In this document: one piece after another, positions 15,264 through 23,655 of the stretch | Layout of the letters: each line of letters begins with the position of its first letter | Position numbering within the stretch: the first letter of the stretch is position 1 | DNA from: JBFWUW01 sp050247075 | GTDB taxonomy: Bacteria; Planctomycetota; Planctomycetia; Pirellulales; JBFWUW01 | Length of the DNA: 64,000 nt | NCBI GenBank assembly: GCA_050247075.1 | Contig: JBFWUW010000003.1 | Coordinates: 62,001-126,000, forward strand | Direction: 5' to 3' | Notes under the pieces: generated by a model | Told to the model about the DNA's origin: nothing | Databases searched by the model: none | Seen by the model: the letters and a program-made list of their open reading frames with translations, nothing else | Program-made: the position numbers and the translations under genes

Positions 15264-15710
15264 CTAAAGCTTCTTCTCCCAGGTCTGCGACTTGCCGTTC
15301 CAGTTCGTGATCGGCTTGAAGCCGACCTTGGCCCAGACACGGGTGCCGACCGCCTGGTCGACGACGCGGGCGATGATGCGTTTGCCGCCGATGGCGCGGA
15401 CGTGCCGCTCGAAGCGAGGCCAGAATTTGGCCACGGTGCCCCGGCCGCGGAAGCGGTCGGAGAGGACGGTGTCGTTGATCTCCACCCGGCCGGCCTGGTC
15501 GATCTGGTAGCTCATGCGGCCGGCGTGTTGGCCGTCGATCTTGATCTCCACGATGTCGTGTTGCGTCCCCTCGCCGCCGGGGACCGGCGGGCCGTAGGAG
15601 CGGATGCTGACGCCGCCGCCGACGTCGGTGAACTCGGTGCCGAGTGTGCCGGGCCGGGCCACGGCGGTACCGCCGCGCGCGCCGCCAGCACCGCTGGAGT
15701 TGCGACCCAT
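15264..15710 (-). CDS. GNAT-fold acetyltransferase-like protein
   Basis: 148 residues. A Gly/Ala-rich N-terminal 45 residues is followed by a GNAT-like core: AGRMSYQIDQAGRVEINDTV, motif A RFRGRGTVAKFW (acetyl-CoA loop RGRG), and VGTRVWAKVGFKPITNWNGK. The substrate is unknown. First gene of a leftward pair with DUF4417; the two lie 18 bases apart. Confidence 0.65.
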   Translation of the reverse strand: MGRNSSGAGGARGGTAVARPGTLGTEFTDVGGGVSIRSYGPPVPGGEGTQHDIVEIKIDGQHAGRMSYQIDQAGRVEINDTVLSDRFRGRGTVAKFWPRFERHVRAIGGKRIIARVVDQAVGTRVWAKVGFKPITNWNGKSQTWEKKL

Positions 15711-15976
15711 GGGAGGCGTGAGGCTGGAGGCTGGAGACTTGAGGAGGAGGGAGGATGCCGAGTGTTGGGTGGCGGGGCAAGATCAATTTGGGGTCGCTGG
15801 CGCTGCTGGCGAGGGGTGCATCAGGCGACGATAGCGGTGGTGCGGTGAAGTCGGATTGATTCGGGGCGACCGATTGCGTACTCTCTGCCGCCCACGAACG
15901 GACCGCGGCCACCGTCACGATGCCAGGCAGGGTGCGGGCCGTTTTCAGCCTTCATCCTTCCGCCTTCATCCTTTCG
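15711..15976. repeat. Repeat-rich divergent intergenic region
   Basis: GAGGCGTGAGGCTGGAGGCTGGAG-type units occupy about 15713-15755, and CAGCCTTCATCCTTCCGCCT-type heptads about 15947-15976, at the two ends of the spacer between the leftward GNAT gene and the rightward hydrolase gene. Promoters for both directions are expected here but none matches consensus well. Confidence 0.6.
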
Positions 15977-15977
15977 T

Positions 15978-16613
15978 ATGGATTCCACCCGGCAAGAATT
16001 TCCTCGGCTGGCCTCTCCGGCCGCCGGGCTGCAGCCGATCGACGACTGGCATATCTGCATCAGCGGATTTCGCCAGCCGCCCGGCTACCCCTCCGGGATC
16101 CAGACGGTCTGGTCGCGGTTGCGGCGGGCCCACAACAACGGCCGCGTGGCGGTCGAGTACTGGGAGTGGTGCGCTGCCTGGGACCAGGTGGCCGAGTTGA
16201 TCTGGAACTTTAGACGCCCCGGCCACGTGCCGCGGGTGTTCATCTACGCCTACAGTTGGGGCGGCGGCTGGGGATTTACCCGGCTGGCCCGCGCGCTGCA
16301 AAAGCGGGGGATTGAGGTGCCGACGGCCGTGCTGTGCGACCCGGTCTATTGCTCGCCATTGTGGGTTGGTTGGTTCGCCGCGTTTTTGTCGTGGAAGACG
16401 ATTCGCGTGCCGGCCAACGTCAAGCGGGTGTTGCACTTCTTTCAGCGCCAGAATTGGCCGCGGGGACATCGGCCGGTGGCCGTCGATCCGTCGGCCACGT
16501 TGGTCGAGCCGGGGAGGGAGCTGCGGCTCGAGCATCACTACATGGACGATGCCGAGGAGTTTCAAAGTTTGTGCGTTGATGTAGCCAAAAAAGCGAGCAG
16601 CGATCTACACTGA
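15978..16613 (+). CDS. Alpha/beta-hydrolase-like protein
   Basis: 211 residues. VFIYAYSWGGGWGFTRLARAL carries a G-x-S-x-G-like nucleophile elbow (YSWGG). AVLCDPVY supplies a candidate acid, and LRLEHHYMDDAEEF near the end a candidate catalytic His. The preceding strand order fits an alpha/beta hydrolase. Its place just before the membrane-protein genes would suit a lysis esterase comparable in role to mycobacteriophage lysin B, but a lipase or moron function is equally open. Confidence 0.55.
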   Translation: MDSTRQEFPRLASPAAGLQPIDDWHICISGFRQPPGYPSGIQTVWSRLRRAHNNGRVAVEYWEWCAAWDQVAELIWNFRRPGHVPRVFIYAYSWGGGWGFTRLARALQKRGIEVPTAVLCDPVYCSPLWVGWFAAFLSWKTIRVPANVKRVLHFFQRQNWPRGHRPVAVDPSATLVEPGRELRLEHHYMDDAEEFQSLCVDVAKKASSDLH

Positions 16614-16671
16614 CCAACTGGCGGGGCCGCAGGATGCGGCCACGTGGGCAGGAGGCCCGCCCGCCATTTTT

Positions 16672-16719
16672 GGAAAGGCTGAAGGCTGAAGGCTGAAGGC
16701 TGAAGGCTTTTCCGGGAAA
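16672..16719. repeat. Heptad repeat tract (GGCTGAA)4
   Basis: Four near-perfect tandem copies of GGCTGAA follow TGGAAAG and end at TTTTCCGGGAAAGG, the ribosome-binding region of the gene at 16730. This is the cleanest tandem example of the family in the window. Confidence 0.85.
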
Positions 16720-16729
16720 GGATTCCCTC

Positions 16730-17698
16730 ATGCGACGCAAGACGTGGGCCGAGCCGGCCTGGATTTTGGTGGGGGGACTCGTCGCGATTTGCGTGTTGCA
16801 GAGCTGCACGCGGTTGGGGCGGGCCGAGCTGGTGGATGTGGTCATGCCGCGCGAAATAACGCGGGCCGACCGCGTGGGGAGGGCTGAGGGCCAAGCGGCG
16901 CTTGCCCACACAAGACGCACGGACGCGAATGCTGGTGCAGAGACGCCGGCTCCCGGTCCTCAGTCTTCCCCAGGCGGCCAGCCGCACGAGGTCTACCAGT
17001 GCGGCAGCGGGCGTTGCCGGCCGTTCCAGCGCTGGCAGCCGCTGCCGCAGTACAGCCAACCGGCCCAGCCGGCGATTCGCGCGGCTCCCGCGACGTCGTA
17101 CGCACAGCAGGCCAGTGGCGATTGCCGGGCGCGGTGCCAGGCCGACATCCAGCGCGAGATCAAGGCTCTCGAGGAGCGGATGGAGGGGCGGAACGCGGCG
17201 GCCGACAAGTTGCTGGCCGAGCGGATCGTGGCGCTGGAGCAGCTCGCGGTGAAGCAAGACGCCGAACTGGTCAAGGTGGAGGGGGTCAGCGATGGCCACG
17301 CCACGCTGTTGGGACGCCTCGACGGGCGGATCAACCAGGCCGAGGAGGCGATCTCCACCGCCGCCGCCGGCGTGCATGATTTGCTGGCCGACCGGGCCAC
17401 GATCGACAAGCGGATTGACGGCGTGCAAGAGGCGATCTCGCCGGCGGCGCGGAGCATTGCCCTGGAGGTGATTCGCCAGCATGCGCCGGCGGCCGCCACG
17501 GGGTTGTTGCCGATCGCCTTGGCGGGCGGCTTGCCGGCGATTGGGCTGATGATCGCCGGGTGGGCGGTCCGCAGCGGCATCAAAGCGATCGGGAAAGGCG
17601 AAGGGCGAAAGGCGGAAGGCGAAAGAGGGCCGCCGCCAGACGCGTATCGCACCGGCACGTCGGGCCTCGGAGGTGGCTCGACCGTGGGGAGCTTTTGA
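16730..17698 (+). CDS. Membrane-associated coiled-coil protein
   Basis: 322 residues; ATG behind GGAAAGGA. An N-terminal hydrophobic segment (AWILVGGLVAICVLQSC) may be a signal anchor or lipobox (LQSC). A Pro/Gln-rich region follows, then a long coiled coil (about 140-240), then a C-terminal helix (GLLPIALAGGLPAIGLMIAG). The stretch GKGEGRKAEGERGPPP is written in the heptad repeat. The layout resembles structural or spanin-like membrane proteins; no family is recognised. Confidence 0.6.
   Translation: MRRKTWAEPAWILVGGLVAICVLQSCTRLGRAELVDVVMPREITRADRVGRAEGQAALAHTRRTDANAGAETPAPGPQSSPGGQPHEVYQCGSGRCRPFQRWQPLPQYSQPAQPAIRAAPATSYAQQASGDCRARCQADIQREIKALEERMEGRNAAADKLLAERIVALEQLAVKQDAELVKVEGVSDGHATLLGRLDGRINQAEEAISTAAAGVHDLLADRATIDKRIDGVQEAISPAARSIALEVIRQHAPAAATGLLPIALAGGLPAIGLMIAGWAVRSGIKAIGKGEGRKAEGERGPPPDAYRTGTSGLGGGSTVGSF
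16844..16857. promoter_or_regulatory. Noc/parS-like dispersed palindrome, site 4
   Basis: ATGCCGCGCGAAAT followed by AAC, inside the gene at 16730, read in frame as MPREI with the rare Ile codon ATA. Confidence 0.6.
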
Positions 17699-18041
17699 CA
17701 CCGCCGGACTGGTGCAAGAGATCGTCTCGCGCGTCGAATCGAAAATCCAAAATCGAAAATCGAAAATCCAAAACGAGGCCTCGCCGCCGCTGCGGGAACT
17801 GCCCGAGGAAGTGAAGCCGACGCAACAGGTGCAAGCGCCGGCCGCGCCGGCCAGTCCGCCGCCGCGGACCAGGACCGTCACGCGGAATGAATTCGTGGAG
17901 TATCCGGCCAGCGACGGCCAGGCCGAGGCGCTTCGCGAGGCGATGAAGGTCGTCACGAAAAGCTATCCGGGGGCCGCCCCGTACTTTCATCATTTGGAAT
18001 CGACCGCTCAACAAATTCTAGGAGCCCAAGGACATGGCTGA
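17673..18041 (+). CDS. Hypothetical protein with repeat-encoded segment
   Basis: 122 residues from a GTG overlapping the previous gene by 26 bases; the start is uncertain. SKIQNRKSKIQNE near residue 25 is encoded by an AAAATCC-type heptad tract (about 17734-17774). A Pro-rich linker and an alpha-helical C-terminus follow. No family recognised. Overlaps the next gene by eight bases. Confidence 0.6.
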   Translation: MARPWGAFDTAGLVQEIVSRVESKIQNRKSKIQNEASPPLRELPEEVKPTQQVQAPAAPASPPPRTRTVTRNEFVEYPASDGQAEALREAMKVVTKSYPGAAPYFHHLESTAQQILGAQGHG

Positions 18042-18933
18042 CGCGATCATGCAACCCGACCTGGCTGGCCCGTTTGGGACCGATGAGATTTTGTGGTGGG
18101 ACAACGGGGTGTGGGGCGAGGCGGGTTACGCCCTGCCCAACCCCAGCGGCAAGACGTGGACGCAGAACACGGTGATCCACGAGCTGCACGCCATGCTGGG
18201 CCGCGAGCTGTTTGGCTTGATGCACCGGGCCGACGTGCGGTTCACGCGGCCGCCGAACGTGCAATTTTTGTACGACATCTACAAGCTGATCATCGTGGCC
18301 CGCAAGCGGTTGGCCGACCGGGCGGTGCCGTTCAACACGGCCCGCCTCGACGGGCAGCACGCCACGCCGACGCCGAAGGTGTTTTTGTGCTACCCGGTGC
18401 CGTTCTTCGGCGAGCGGATCCGCAATGCGGAGACGCGGGAGTGGTGCGAGCTGATGCTGTTGACGCTGAGCGAAATGATGCAGCACAGCGACAACGAGCT
18501 CGATCTGGAGATCACCGATCTGTTTGCCGCCAGCGTGGGGCAGCGGTTGCAGCGGATTTTGGTGTTGATGGCCACCAAGTTTTTTGGCATCGCCAAGGCC
18601 GACGCGGTGAAGGCCGATTTTGTACTGCCCGACACGGCGTTTTCCACCTACGACCCGACGAAGCTGTTTGTTGGCAGCGAGCTGGTGGAGGAGCGGCCGC
18701 CGCTGCAATGGTGGCCGACCGAGAATGACCTGTCGCCGCTGCGGGGCGTGCCGCTGACGGTGGCCATGCAGTTTGCCAAGCGCTGGCCGAACAATGCGCT
18801 GTTGTTGGGAACGGGCAGCGTGAGCGTTTTTCCCAATGATGGCAACAGCATGGGGCAAGGGACGGGCGGCACGGCCGCGGCTAGCGCGGCGACGTCGTTC
18901 GCGGCGGTACCAGGGGCTGCGCCGAGCGCGTAG
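18034..18933 (+). CDS. Conserved-looking phage protein, function unknown
   Basis: 299 residues; ATG behind AAGGA. Rich in aromatic and helical stretches (NVQFLYDIYKLIIVARKRLA, REWCELMLLTLSEMMQHSDN), ending in a low-complexity Ala/Gly tail. No membrane helix and no motif I recognise. It is well formed and in the middle of a consistent rightward run just ahead of the packaging genes. Confidence 0.7.
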   Translation: MADAIMQPDLAGPFGTDEILWWDNGVWGEAGYALPNPSGKTWTQNTVIHELHAMLGRELFGLMHRADVRFTRPPNVQFLYDIYKLIIVARKRLADRAVPFNTARLDGQHATPTPKVFLCYPVPFFGERIRNAETREWCELMLLTLSEMMQHSDNELDLEITDLFAASVGQRLQRILVLMATKFFGIAKADAVKADFVLPDTAFSTYDPTKLFVGSELVEERPPLQWWPTENDLSPLRGVPLTVAMQFAKRWPNNALLLGTGSVSVFPNDGNSMGQGTGGTAAASAATSFAAVPGAAPSA

Positions 18934-18958
18934 GAGTTGGCGTCGCTAGTGAATTTTT

Positions 18959-18994
18959 CCTTCAGCCTTCATCCTTCATCCTTCCGCCTTTCCC
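18959..18994. repeat. Heptad repeat tract (CCTTCAT/CCTTCCG)
   Basis: Consecutive seven-base units of CCTTCAG/CCTTCAT/CCTTCCG/CCTTTCC fill the spacer before the gene at 18998 and stand where a ribosome-binding site would be expected. Confidence 0.8.
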
Positions 18995-18997
18995 GCC

Positions 18998-19285
18998 ATG
19001 CCTGACTGGGTGCAAAGCACGATCGTGGGAGTGGCCAGCACGCTGATTGCCAGCGTGATCGCCGGGGCCACGGTGTGGGCGGCCAAGAGCTACAAGCGGT
19101 TTGTGGGGATTGAGTCGCAGTTGGTGGGCGTGGAGGGGCACCTGGCGGCGATCGCCGAGGGGGTGCGGGGGACGAACGTGCTGGCCCGGCGGAATCGGCG
19201 GGCGATTCGCGAGCAGGGGGACAGGCTGGAGGAGGTGGAGGGGCGGGTGATTGATCTGGAACACAAGCACCAGGAGGGAGCGTGA
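18998..19285 (+). CDS. Holin-like small membrane protein
   Basis: 95 residues. One N-terminal membrane helix (VGVASTLIASVIAGATVWAA) is followed by a charged coiled coil with heptads (GVEGHLAAIAEGV, LEEVEGRVIDLEHKH). One helix plus coiled coil resembles phage hemolysin/XhlA-type and holin-associated proteins. No purine-rich ribosome-binding site: the heptad tract lies directly upstream. ATG-coupled to the next gene. Confidence 0.55.
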   Translation: MPDWVQSTIVGVASTLIASVIAGATVWAAKSYKRFVGIESQLVGVEGHLAAIAEGVRGTNVLARRNRRAIREQGDRLEEVEGRVIDLEHKHQEGA

Positions 19286-19770
19286 TGCCGAAAGCGAGCA
19301 AACAAGGGACGGCCATGCGGGCCGCCGCGAAGGAGATCAGCGAGTTGAACGCGCTGGAGCTGCATGCCTTGGCCCACTTGGGCAAGGGGGCGGCGAAGGT
19401 GCGGGATGCGTTGGAGGTGGGAGACGCTCAGCCGGTGGACTTTTGCCTGCGGGTGAGCGGCGCGGTGAACGTGGGCGAGGGGCAGACGCAAGGGCGGACC
19501 TGCACGCCGAAGCCGCTGACGATGCTGGCCTTGGTGTTGGCGGCACTGAAGCCCGAGGAGCTGCAGCGCGTGACCAAGCAGGTGGGCAAACAGTGCGCGG
19601 GGTTTGTGGAGAGCGGCGAGGAGCCGCTGGTGACGGCGCCGGCTCACGATTTGGCTTGCGCGCTGCTGGAGTGCAGCACGCACCCGACGACCTGCCAGGT
19701 GCGGGGCAACGTGACCGCCGCCGTGCGGATGGAGCGGCTGGCACAGCCGAAAGCGAAGCGGGCCGCGTGA
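19285..19770 (+). CDS. Hypothetical phage protein
   Basis: 161 residues; ATG overlaps the previous stop by one base behind GGAGGGAG. The central strands (PVDFCLRVSGAVNVGEGQTQ) and helical remainder do not match a family I recognise. Four cysteines lie in the second half. Last gene before the terminase. Confidence 0.65.
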   Translation: MPKASKQGTAMRAAAKEISELNALELHALAHLGKGAAKVRDALEVGDAQPVDFCLRVSGAVNVGEGQTQGRTCTPKPLTMLALVLAALKPEELQRVTKQVGKQCAGFVESGEEPLVTAPAHDLACALLECSTHPTTCQVRGNVTAAVRMERLAQPKAKRAA

Positions 19771-19932
19771 CGTAAGTCGGGGTGCATCAAGACGATACGC
19801 CACCCCCAGGGGGGTACCCCCGGTGGGTCCTTCCGGACGGCGACCGAGGCGCGGGGCCCTTGGCGATTGCGCGGTTTTTGCGCGCGGTGAAAAAAATTCC
19901 GTTGCTGCTGCAAGTTGATCCGGGGCGAACTC
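19771..19932. other. Spacer before terminase with GGGGGTACCCCC palindrome
   Basis: A 12-bp perfect palindrome (19810-19821) lies between two further C- and G-runs, and GCGCGGTTTTTGCGCGCGGTG follows near 19870. Packaging start sites (cos or pac) commonly lie next to the small terminase gene, so this is a candidate, but nothing in the sequence proves it. Confidence 0.4.
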
Positions 19933-20562
19933 ATGGCCACCCGCAAGCCCAAGTCGCCCGCGAAAAAAAATTCCCCGCCGCCCCCAGCGCCCGCCGATGA
20001 ATCAGCCGCCAACATTGTCGCAACCATTGACGAACTCGCCGCCGCGCTTGGCATCGGCGCGCGGCAGGTCGGCTACGATCTCCGCGCCGGAATGCCTGGC
20101 GAGCGCGGCCGCTACAACGTCGCGGCCGCGGCCGAATGGCGGTCCGCGCGGAAGACGGTCGCCGCGGCTATCGCCGGCGACGGTGCGCAGGCCGCCGCGC
20201 GTCGCCGGCTCGACCTGGCCAAGGCCGAGCGCGAAGAGATCAAGCTCGCTCGCGACCGCGGCGAACTGGTCCCCGCGGCCGAGGTGGCGTCGTTGGTCAT
20301 CGCCCACGTCACGGAGTGCCGCGCCCATCTCGAGGAACTCCCGCCGGCGCTCGCCGCCGCGCTGCCAGAGGATCTCCCCGACGACGTCCGCCGCGCCGCC
20401 CGCGAATCAATCGACCGCCAGGTGCGCAAGTGCCTCTCGACCTTGGCCGAGTTGGCCCGCCGCCAGGCAGTCCCCGCCCACGACCAACCGCACGATATGC
20501 CGCGCGAAATAACCGACCCGCCGCCGAAGCCCGCGGCCAAACCCCGGAGTAAGAAGCGATGA
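19933..20562 (+). CDS. terS: Terminase small subunit (Nu1-like)
   Basis: 209 residues from ATG 19933; a TTG 18 bases upstream is an alternative. After a Lys/Pro-rich start, IDELAAALGIGARQVGYDLRAG is a Nu1-type winged-helix DNA-recognition region. A long helix (RRLDLAKAEREEIKLARDRG) for oligomerisation follows, then ELVPAAEVA as in Nu1 homologues. It recognises the packaging site and recruits the large subunit. ATGA-coupled to the next gene. Site 5 is near its 3' end. Confidence 0.8.
   Translation: MATRKPKSPAKKNSPPPPAPADESAANIVATIDELAAALGIGARQVGYDLRAGMPGERGRYNVAAAAEWRSARKTVAAAIAGDGAQAAARRRLDLAKAEREEIKLARDRGELVPAAEVASLVIAHVTECRAHLEELPPALAAALPEDLPDDVRRAARESIDRQVRKCLSTLAELARRQAVPAHDQPHDMPREITDPPPKPAAKPRSKKR
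20497..20510. promoter_or_regulatory. Noc/parS-like dispersed palindrome, site 5
   Basis: ATGCCGCGCGAAAT followed by AAC, in the terS gene, again read as MPREI. Flanks match site 4 on the right side through AAC. Confidence 0.6.
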
Positions 20563-20915
20563 GTGAAGAGACCCGAAAGCCGGAGGCCGAACTGTGGATG
20601 TCCCCCAGCGACTTCCGTCCCGTCGATGCGCAGCGGCTCGAACTGCTGCTGGAGAAGGCCGCCCGCGCGGCCGTGTTAAAAGAGGAGCTGGCGCAGTTGG
20701 AGGCCGCCATTCCCTACAGCGAGGTCACGCTCCGCTTCACCAGCGGCGGCTCGCTCAACGAGCGCCGCGAAATGCTCAACGCGGAGATGCTTCGCGAAGT
20801 CATCATCCTCGGCCGTGGCCACGCCATCGCCGATCGCCACCGCGAACTCATCGAGCTGCTGCGGCAGACGGCCCACGATGCCATCCCCGTCGAAGTCGCG
20901 GCCCACGCCGTCTGA
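20559..20915 (+). CDS. Hypothetical protein between terminase genes
   Basis: 118 residues from ATGA overlap with terS. Mostly helical (DAQRLELLLEKAARAAVLKE), with a central SEVTLRFTSGGSLNERREML. No family recognised; position suggests a packaging accessory. Confidence 0.65.
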   Translation: MSEETRKPEAELWMSPSDFRPVDAQRLELLLEKAARAAVLKEELAQLEAAIPYSEVTLRFTSGGSLNERREMLNAEMLREVIILGRGHAIADRHRELIELLRQTAHDAIPVEVAAHAV

Positions 20916-20954
20916 TTTCATTGTCTCACTTTCCCGCACGACAAGGAGGTCGTC

Positions 20955-21164
20955 ATGTCCAACACCGTCCGCACCATTCCCGATTGGGCGCTCCGCCTGG
21001 TCACTCAGGTTCGCCGCACTGGCATCGGCCTCGCCGTCAACCTGGCCAATTTCCGCTTCGGGCCGCTCGGCCACGTGCCGACCGCCTACGAGCGCCGCGG
21101 CGGCCGCGGATCGCCCGTCCTGCGCCGCCACCGCCAAAACAACCGCCGCCTGGCCAACCTCTAA
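20955..21164 (+). CDS. Small basic protein
   Basis: 69 residues; ATG behind ACAAGGAGGT, one of the strongest ribosome-binding sites here. Contains an amphipathic helix and an Arg-rich tail (RRGGRGSPVLRRHRQNNRRL), net charge strongly positive, suggesting nucleic-acid binding. No family recognised. Confidence 0.65.
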   Translation: MSNTVRTIPDWALRLVTQVRRTGIGLAVNLANFRFGPLGHVPTAYERRGGRGSPVLRRHRQNNRRLANL

Positions 21165-21201
21165 TTTCGCCTTCCGCCTTTCGCCCTCCGCCTTCCTCTC
21201 C

Positions 21202-23220
21202 ATGGTCCCCGCCGATCCCCTCTCCCGCCTGGCCGATCGCATCGCCGCCTGCTGGACGCCCACCGTGCGCCGCAGTACGGCCGAGTGGTGCGCGCGCGAA
21301 CTGCGGATCGCCGACGACGCCAGCGGCGCGACCAAGCGGTTTGATTTTTCCGGCCGCGCCTTCATGCGGGGGATCTTCGACAGCATCGACGATCCCGACG
21401 TCGACACCGTCGCGGTGATGGGGCCAGCCCAATTCGGCAAGACGACATTCTCGCTGGCGGTCCTCGGCAGCCGGCCCGAGTGCGATCCCGGGCCCGGCAT
21501 GTTCGCCGGGCCAGACGCCGGTTACGTCGCGGAGAAAGCCCGCCTGCTCTACCGCTGGGCCGAGCTCACGCCCAGCCTCGCGGGACGCATCCCGCCCAAG
21601 CACAAGCGCCGCGAGCGGGCCGAGGTCAACTTCGACAACTGCACGATCTACCTCGCCTGGTCGGGCAGCCCGCAGACGATGAGCGGCCGCCCCGTGCGGT
21701 TCTTGATGTGCTCGGAGATCGACCGCTGGACGAACGACGCCAAGCATGGCCAGTCGATCGAGGTGATCCGCGCCCGCGTGCAGTCGTTCCCACACTCCTA
21801 CAAGATCGTCTGCGAGTCCACTCCCACCGACGAAACCAGCAGCATCGCCGCGCTGTTGGAGCAATCCAATTACCAGTCGTGGCATTGCCCCTGCCCTCGC
21901 TGCGGCCACTACCAGGTGCTGCGCCTCGTGCCGCATCGCGAGGGAAAATTCGCCGGCTGCGGCGGCATCGTTGGCTTGCAAAACGAGCGCGGCGATTGGC
22001 TCTCCCCGGAGCAAGCCCGCCGCCGCGCGTACTACCTCTGCGAGCGCGGCTGCCGCATCAGCAGCAGCGACAAGCCGCGAATGATCGACGCCGGCCGGTG
22101 GGTGCCCAAAGGCCAATCGGTCACGGCCAAGGGCCAGCTCACCGGCACGCCCGAGCGCGCGAAGCGGCAGAGCGGCTTCCATGTCACGGGCCTGATGATG
22201 CACTTCAGTTGGGGTAGCCTGGCCGCGCAGTACCTGGCGGCCAAAGCGGCCAACGCGCTCCGCACGCTGTGGAACAATCTGCTCGGCCTGCCATGGAAAG
22301 AGCGATCGAAGACGCCCAAGTGGCGCGACCTCGGCCGCCGCCTCACCGCCGACCATCGCCGTGGGCTGGTCCCCGCCGCCTGCTGGTTCCTCACGGCCGC
22401 GGCCGACGTCCAGGCCGACCGCGTCTACTGGTCGGTCCGCGGCTGGGGCGAGCGCGGCACCAACTGGCTCATCGACTGGGGCTGCGTGCGGGGAAAGGCG
22501 GAAGGCGAAAGGCTGAAGGATGAAGAGGACGACGAGCTCGTCGCGCCCGATGCCGATCTCTCGCAGCTCGGCGAGCGGATCGTGACGCGCCGCTTCGCCG
22601 TCGCCGGCGTCAATCCGTGGGGCCAGACCGAACTGGAGACGGCCCTCGTCGGCTGCGACAGCGGCCACCGCATCCGGCACGTCCATCAGTGGGTTCGCTC
22701 GCAGCGGCACCCTAAGGTCCGCGCCGTCGGCGGAGATCCCAAGGCCGTCGCCGGCTGCCCATGGAAGGCCAGCACCATCGACGCCGACGCCCGCACCGGC
22801 AAGCCCTACCCCGGCGGCCTGCAAAAATGGTGGATCAACACCGACCAGTTCAAGACCGCGCTGTGCGCCTCGTGGCAGATCGATCCCACCGAGCCGGCCG
22901 CCTGGCTGCTGCCGTGCGACATCCTGGAGCAACCCGACGGCGAAGACTTCCTCCGCCAGGTAACCAACGAGCGCGTGGCGGTCGAGGTCAGCGCCAGTGG
23001 CAAGCAGGTCCGCCGCTGGAAGGAGATCGACAAGGCGGTCGGCAACCACTTCTTCGACTGCGAGGTCTACCACGCCGCGCTGGCCGACATGGTCACCGGC
23101 GGCGACTTTTCGCGGCTCAATCTCGATGCCCTGGCGGCCGAGGCGCGCAAGGCCCTGGCTCCGCGGCCGAAACAACGGGGCGACCGGCCGAGCGAGCCGG
23201 ACGATTTTGCAGCGCGGTAA
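21202..23220 (+). CDS. terL: Terminase large subunit (GpA family)
   Basis: 672 residues, as expected for lambda gpA-type packaging motors. The ATPase shows VAVMGPAQFGKTTFS (Walker A variant), FLMCSEIDRW at the Walker B position and a zinc-type CPCPRCGHY. The nuclease half includes AAADVQADRVYWSVRGWG and VGCDSGHRIRHVHQW. Inside the nuclease region, VRGKAEGERLKDEEDDEL is written in the heptad repeat, i.e. an in-frame insertion. The start follows a heptad tract rather than a clear ribosome-binding site. Confidence 0.95.
   Translation: MVPADPLSRLADRIAACWTPTVRRSTAEWCARELRIADDASGATKRFDFSGRAFMRGIFDSIDDPDVDTVAVMGPAQFGKTTFSLAVLGSRPECDPGPGMFAGPDAGYVAEKARLLYRWAELTPSLAGRIPPKHKRRERAEVNFDNCTIYLAWSGSPQTMSGRPVRFLMCSEIDRWTNDAKHGQSIEVIRARVQSFPHSYKIVCESTPTDETSSIAALLEQSNYQSWHCPCPRCGHYQVLRLVPHREGKFAGCGGIVGLQNERGDWLSPEQARRRAYYLCERGCRISSSDKPRMIDAGRWVPKGQSVTAKGQLTGTPERAKRQSGFHVTGLMMHFSWGSLAAQYLAAKAANALRTLWNNLLGLPWKERSKTPKWRDLGRRLTADHRRGLVPAACWFLTAAADVQADRVYWSVRGWGERGTNWLIDWGCVRGKAEGERLKDEEDDELVAPDADLSQLGERIVTRRFAVAGVNPWGQTELETALVGCDSGHRIRHVHQWVRSQRHPKVRAVGGDPKAVAGCPWKASTIDADARTGKPYPGGLQKWWINTDQFKTALCASWQIDPTEPAAWLLPCDILEQPDGEDFLRQVTNERVAVEVSASGKQVRRWKEIDKAVGNHFFDCEVYHAALADMVTGGDFSRLNLDALAAEARKALAPRPKQRGDRPSEPDDFAAR
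22491..22528. repeat. Heptad repeat tract inside terL
   Basis: GGGAAAGGCGGAAGGCGAAA and further GGCTGAAGGATGAAG units, in frame with terL, give a Lys/Glu/Gly-rich loop. The same family is otherwise intergenic. Confidence 0.8.
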
Positions 23221-23280
23221 GCGCGGAGTTTTTAGTTGTCAGTTTTGAGTTTTCAGTCGTCAGTAAAACGAGGAGCAACA

Positions 23281-23616
23281 ATGTCCAAAAAGCCGACGCC
23301 CGACCCAATCCAAAATCCAAAATCCAAAATCGAAAATGCCCCGCCCGTCGGCTTCGGCGGCCCGCCGCCCGACACCGCCCCAACCGGGCCCGCGTCCACC
23401 GAGGAAACCTCGGTCGGCCGCCAGCCGGCTGCCGCCGCGCCGATCTGCCCCAATTGCCAGGTGCCCTGCAAGGCGGCCAGTTCTCCCAAGATCGGCAGCG
23501 CCTTCTTCACCTACTATCGCTGTCCCGATTGCCCCTACTCGCAAAAGATTCCCCGCCCGCAAATCGCGCACCGCGTCGCCGCCGCCCGCGCCGCCGACGA
23601 TCACGGCGCGCGGTGA
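23281..23616 (+). CDS. Small zinc-ribbon protein
   Basis: 111 residues; ATG behind CGAGGAG. Residues 10-18 (IQNPKSKIEN) are encoded by the AAAATCC heptads at about 23307-23338. A Pro-rich linker leads to a zinc ribbon CPNC (about 59) with CPDC (about 84). Located between terL and the leftward island. Function unknown. Confidence 0.65.
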   Translation: MSKKPTPDPIQNPKSKIENAPPVGFGGPPPDTAPTGPASTEETSVGRQPAAAAPICPNCQVPCKAASSPKIGSAFFTYYRCPDCPYSQKIPRPQIAHRVAAARAADDHGAR

Positions 23617-23655
23617 GGCGCGAGACTTGAGGCGCGAGGCTTGAGGACGGCGGAG

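Noticed and set aside
16672..16719. CRISPR or transposon end for the GGCTGAA repeats
   Set aside because: Units are seven bases, tandem without spacers, and widely dispersed; an STRR-type simple repeat explains them better.
21037..23175. Leftward 712-codon frame antisense to the large terminase
   Set aside because: The rightward frame is an unmistakable GpA terminase; this is its shadow.
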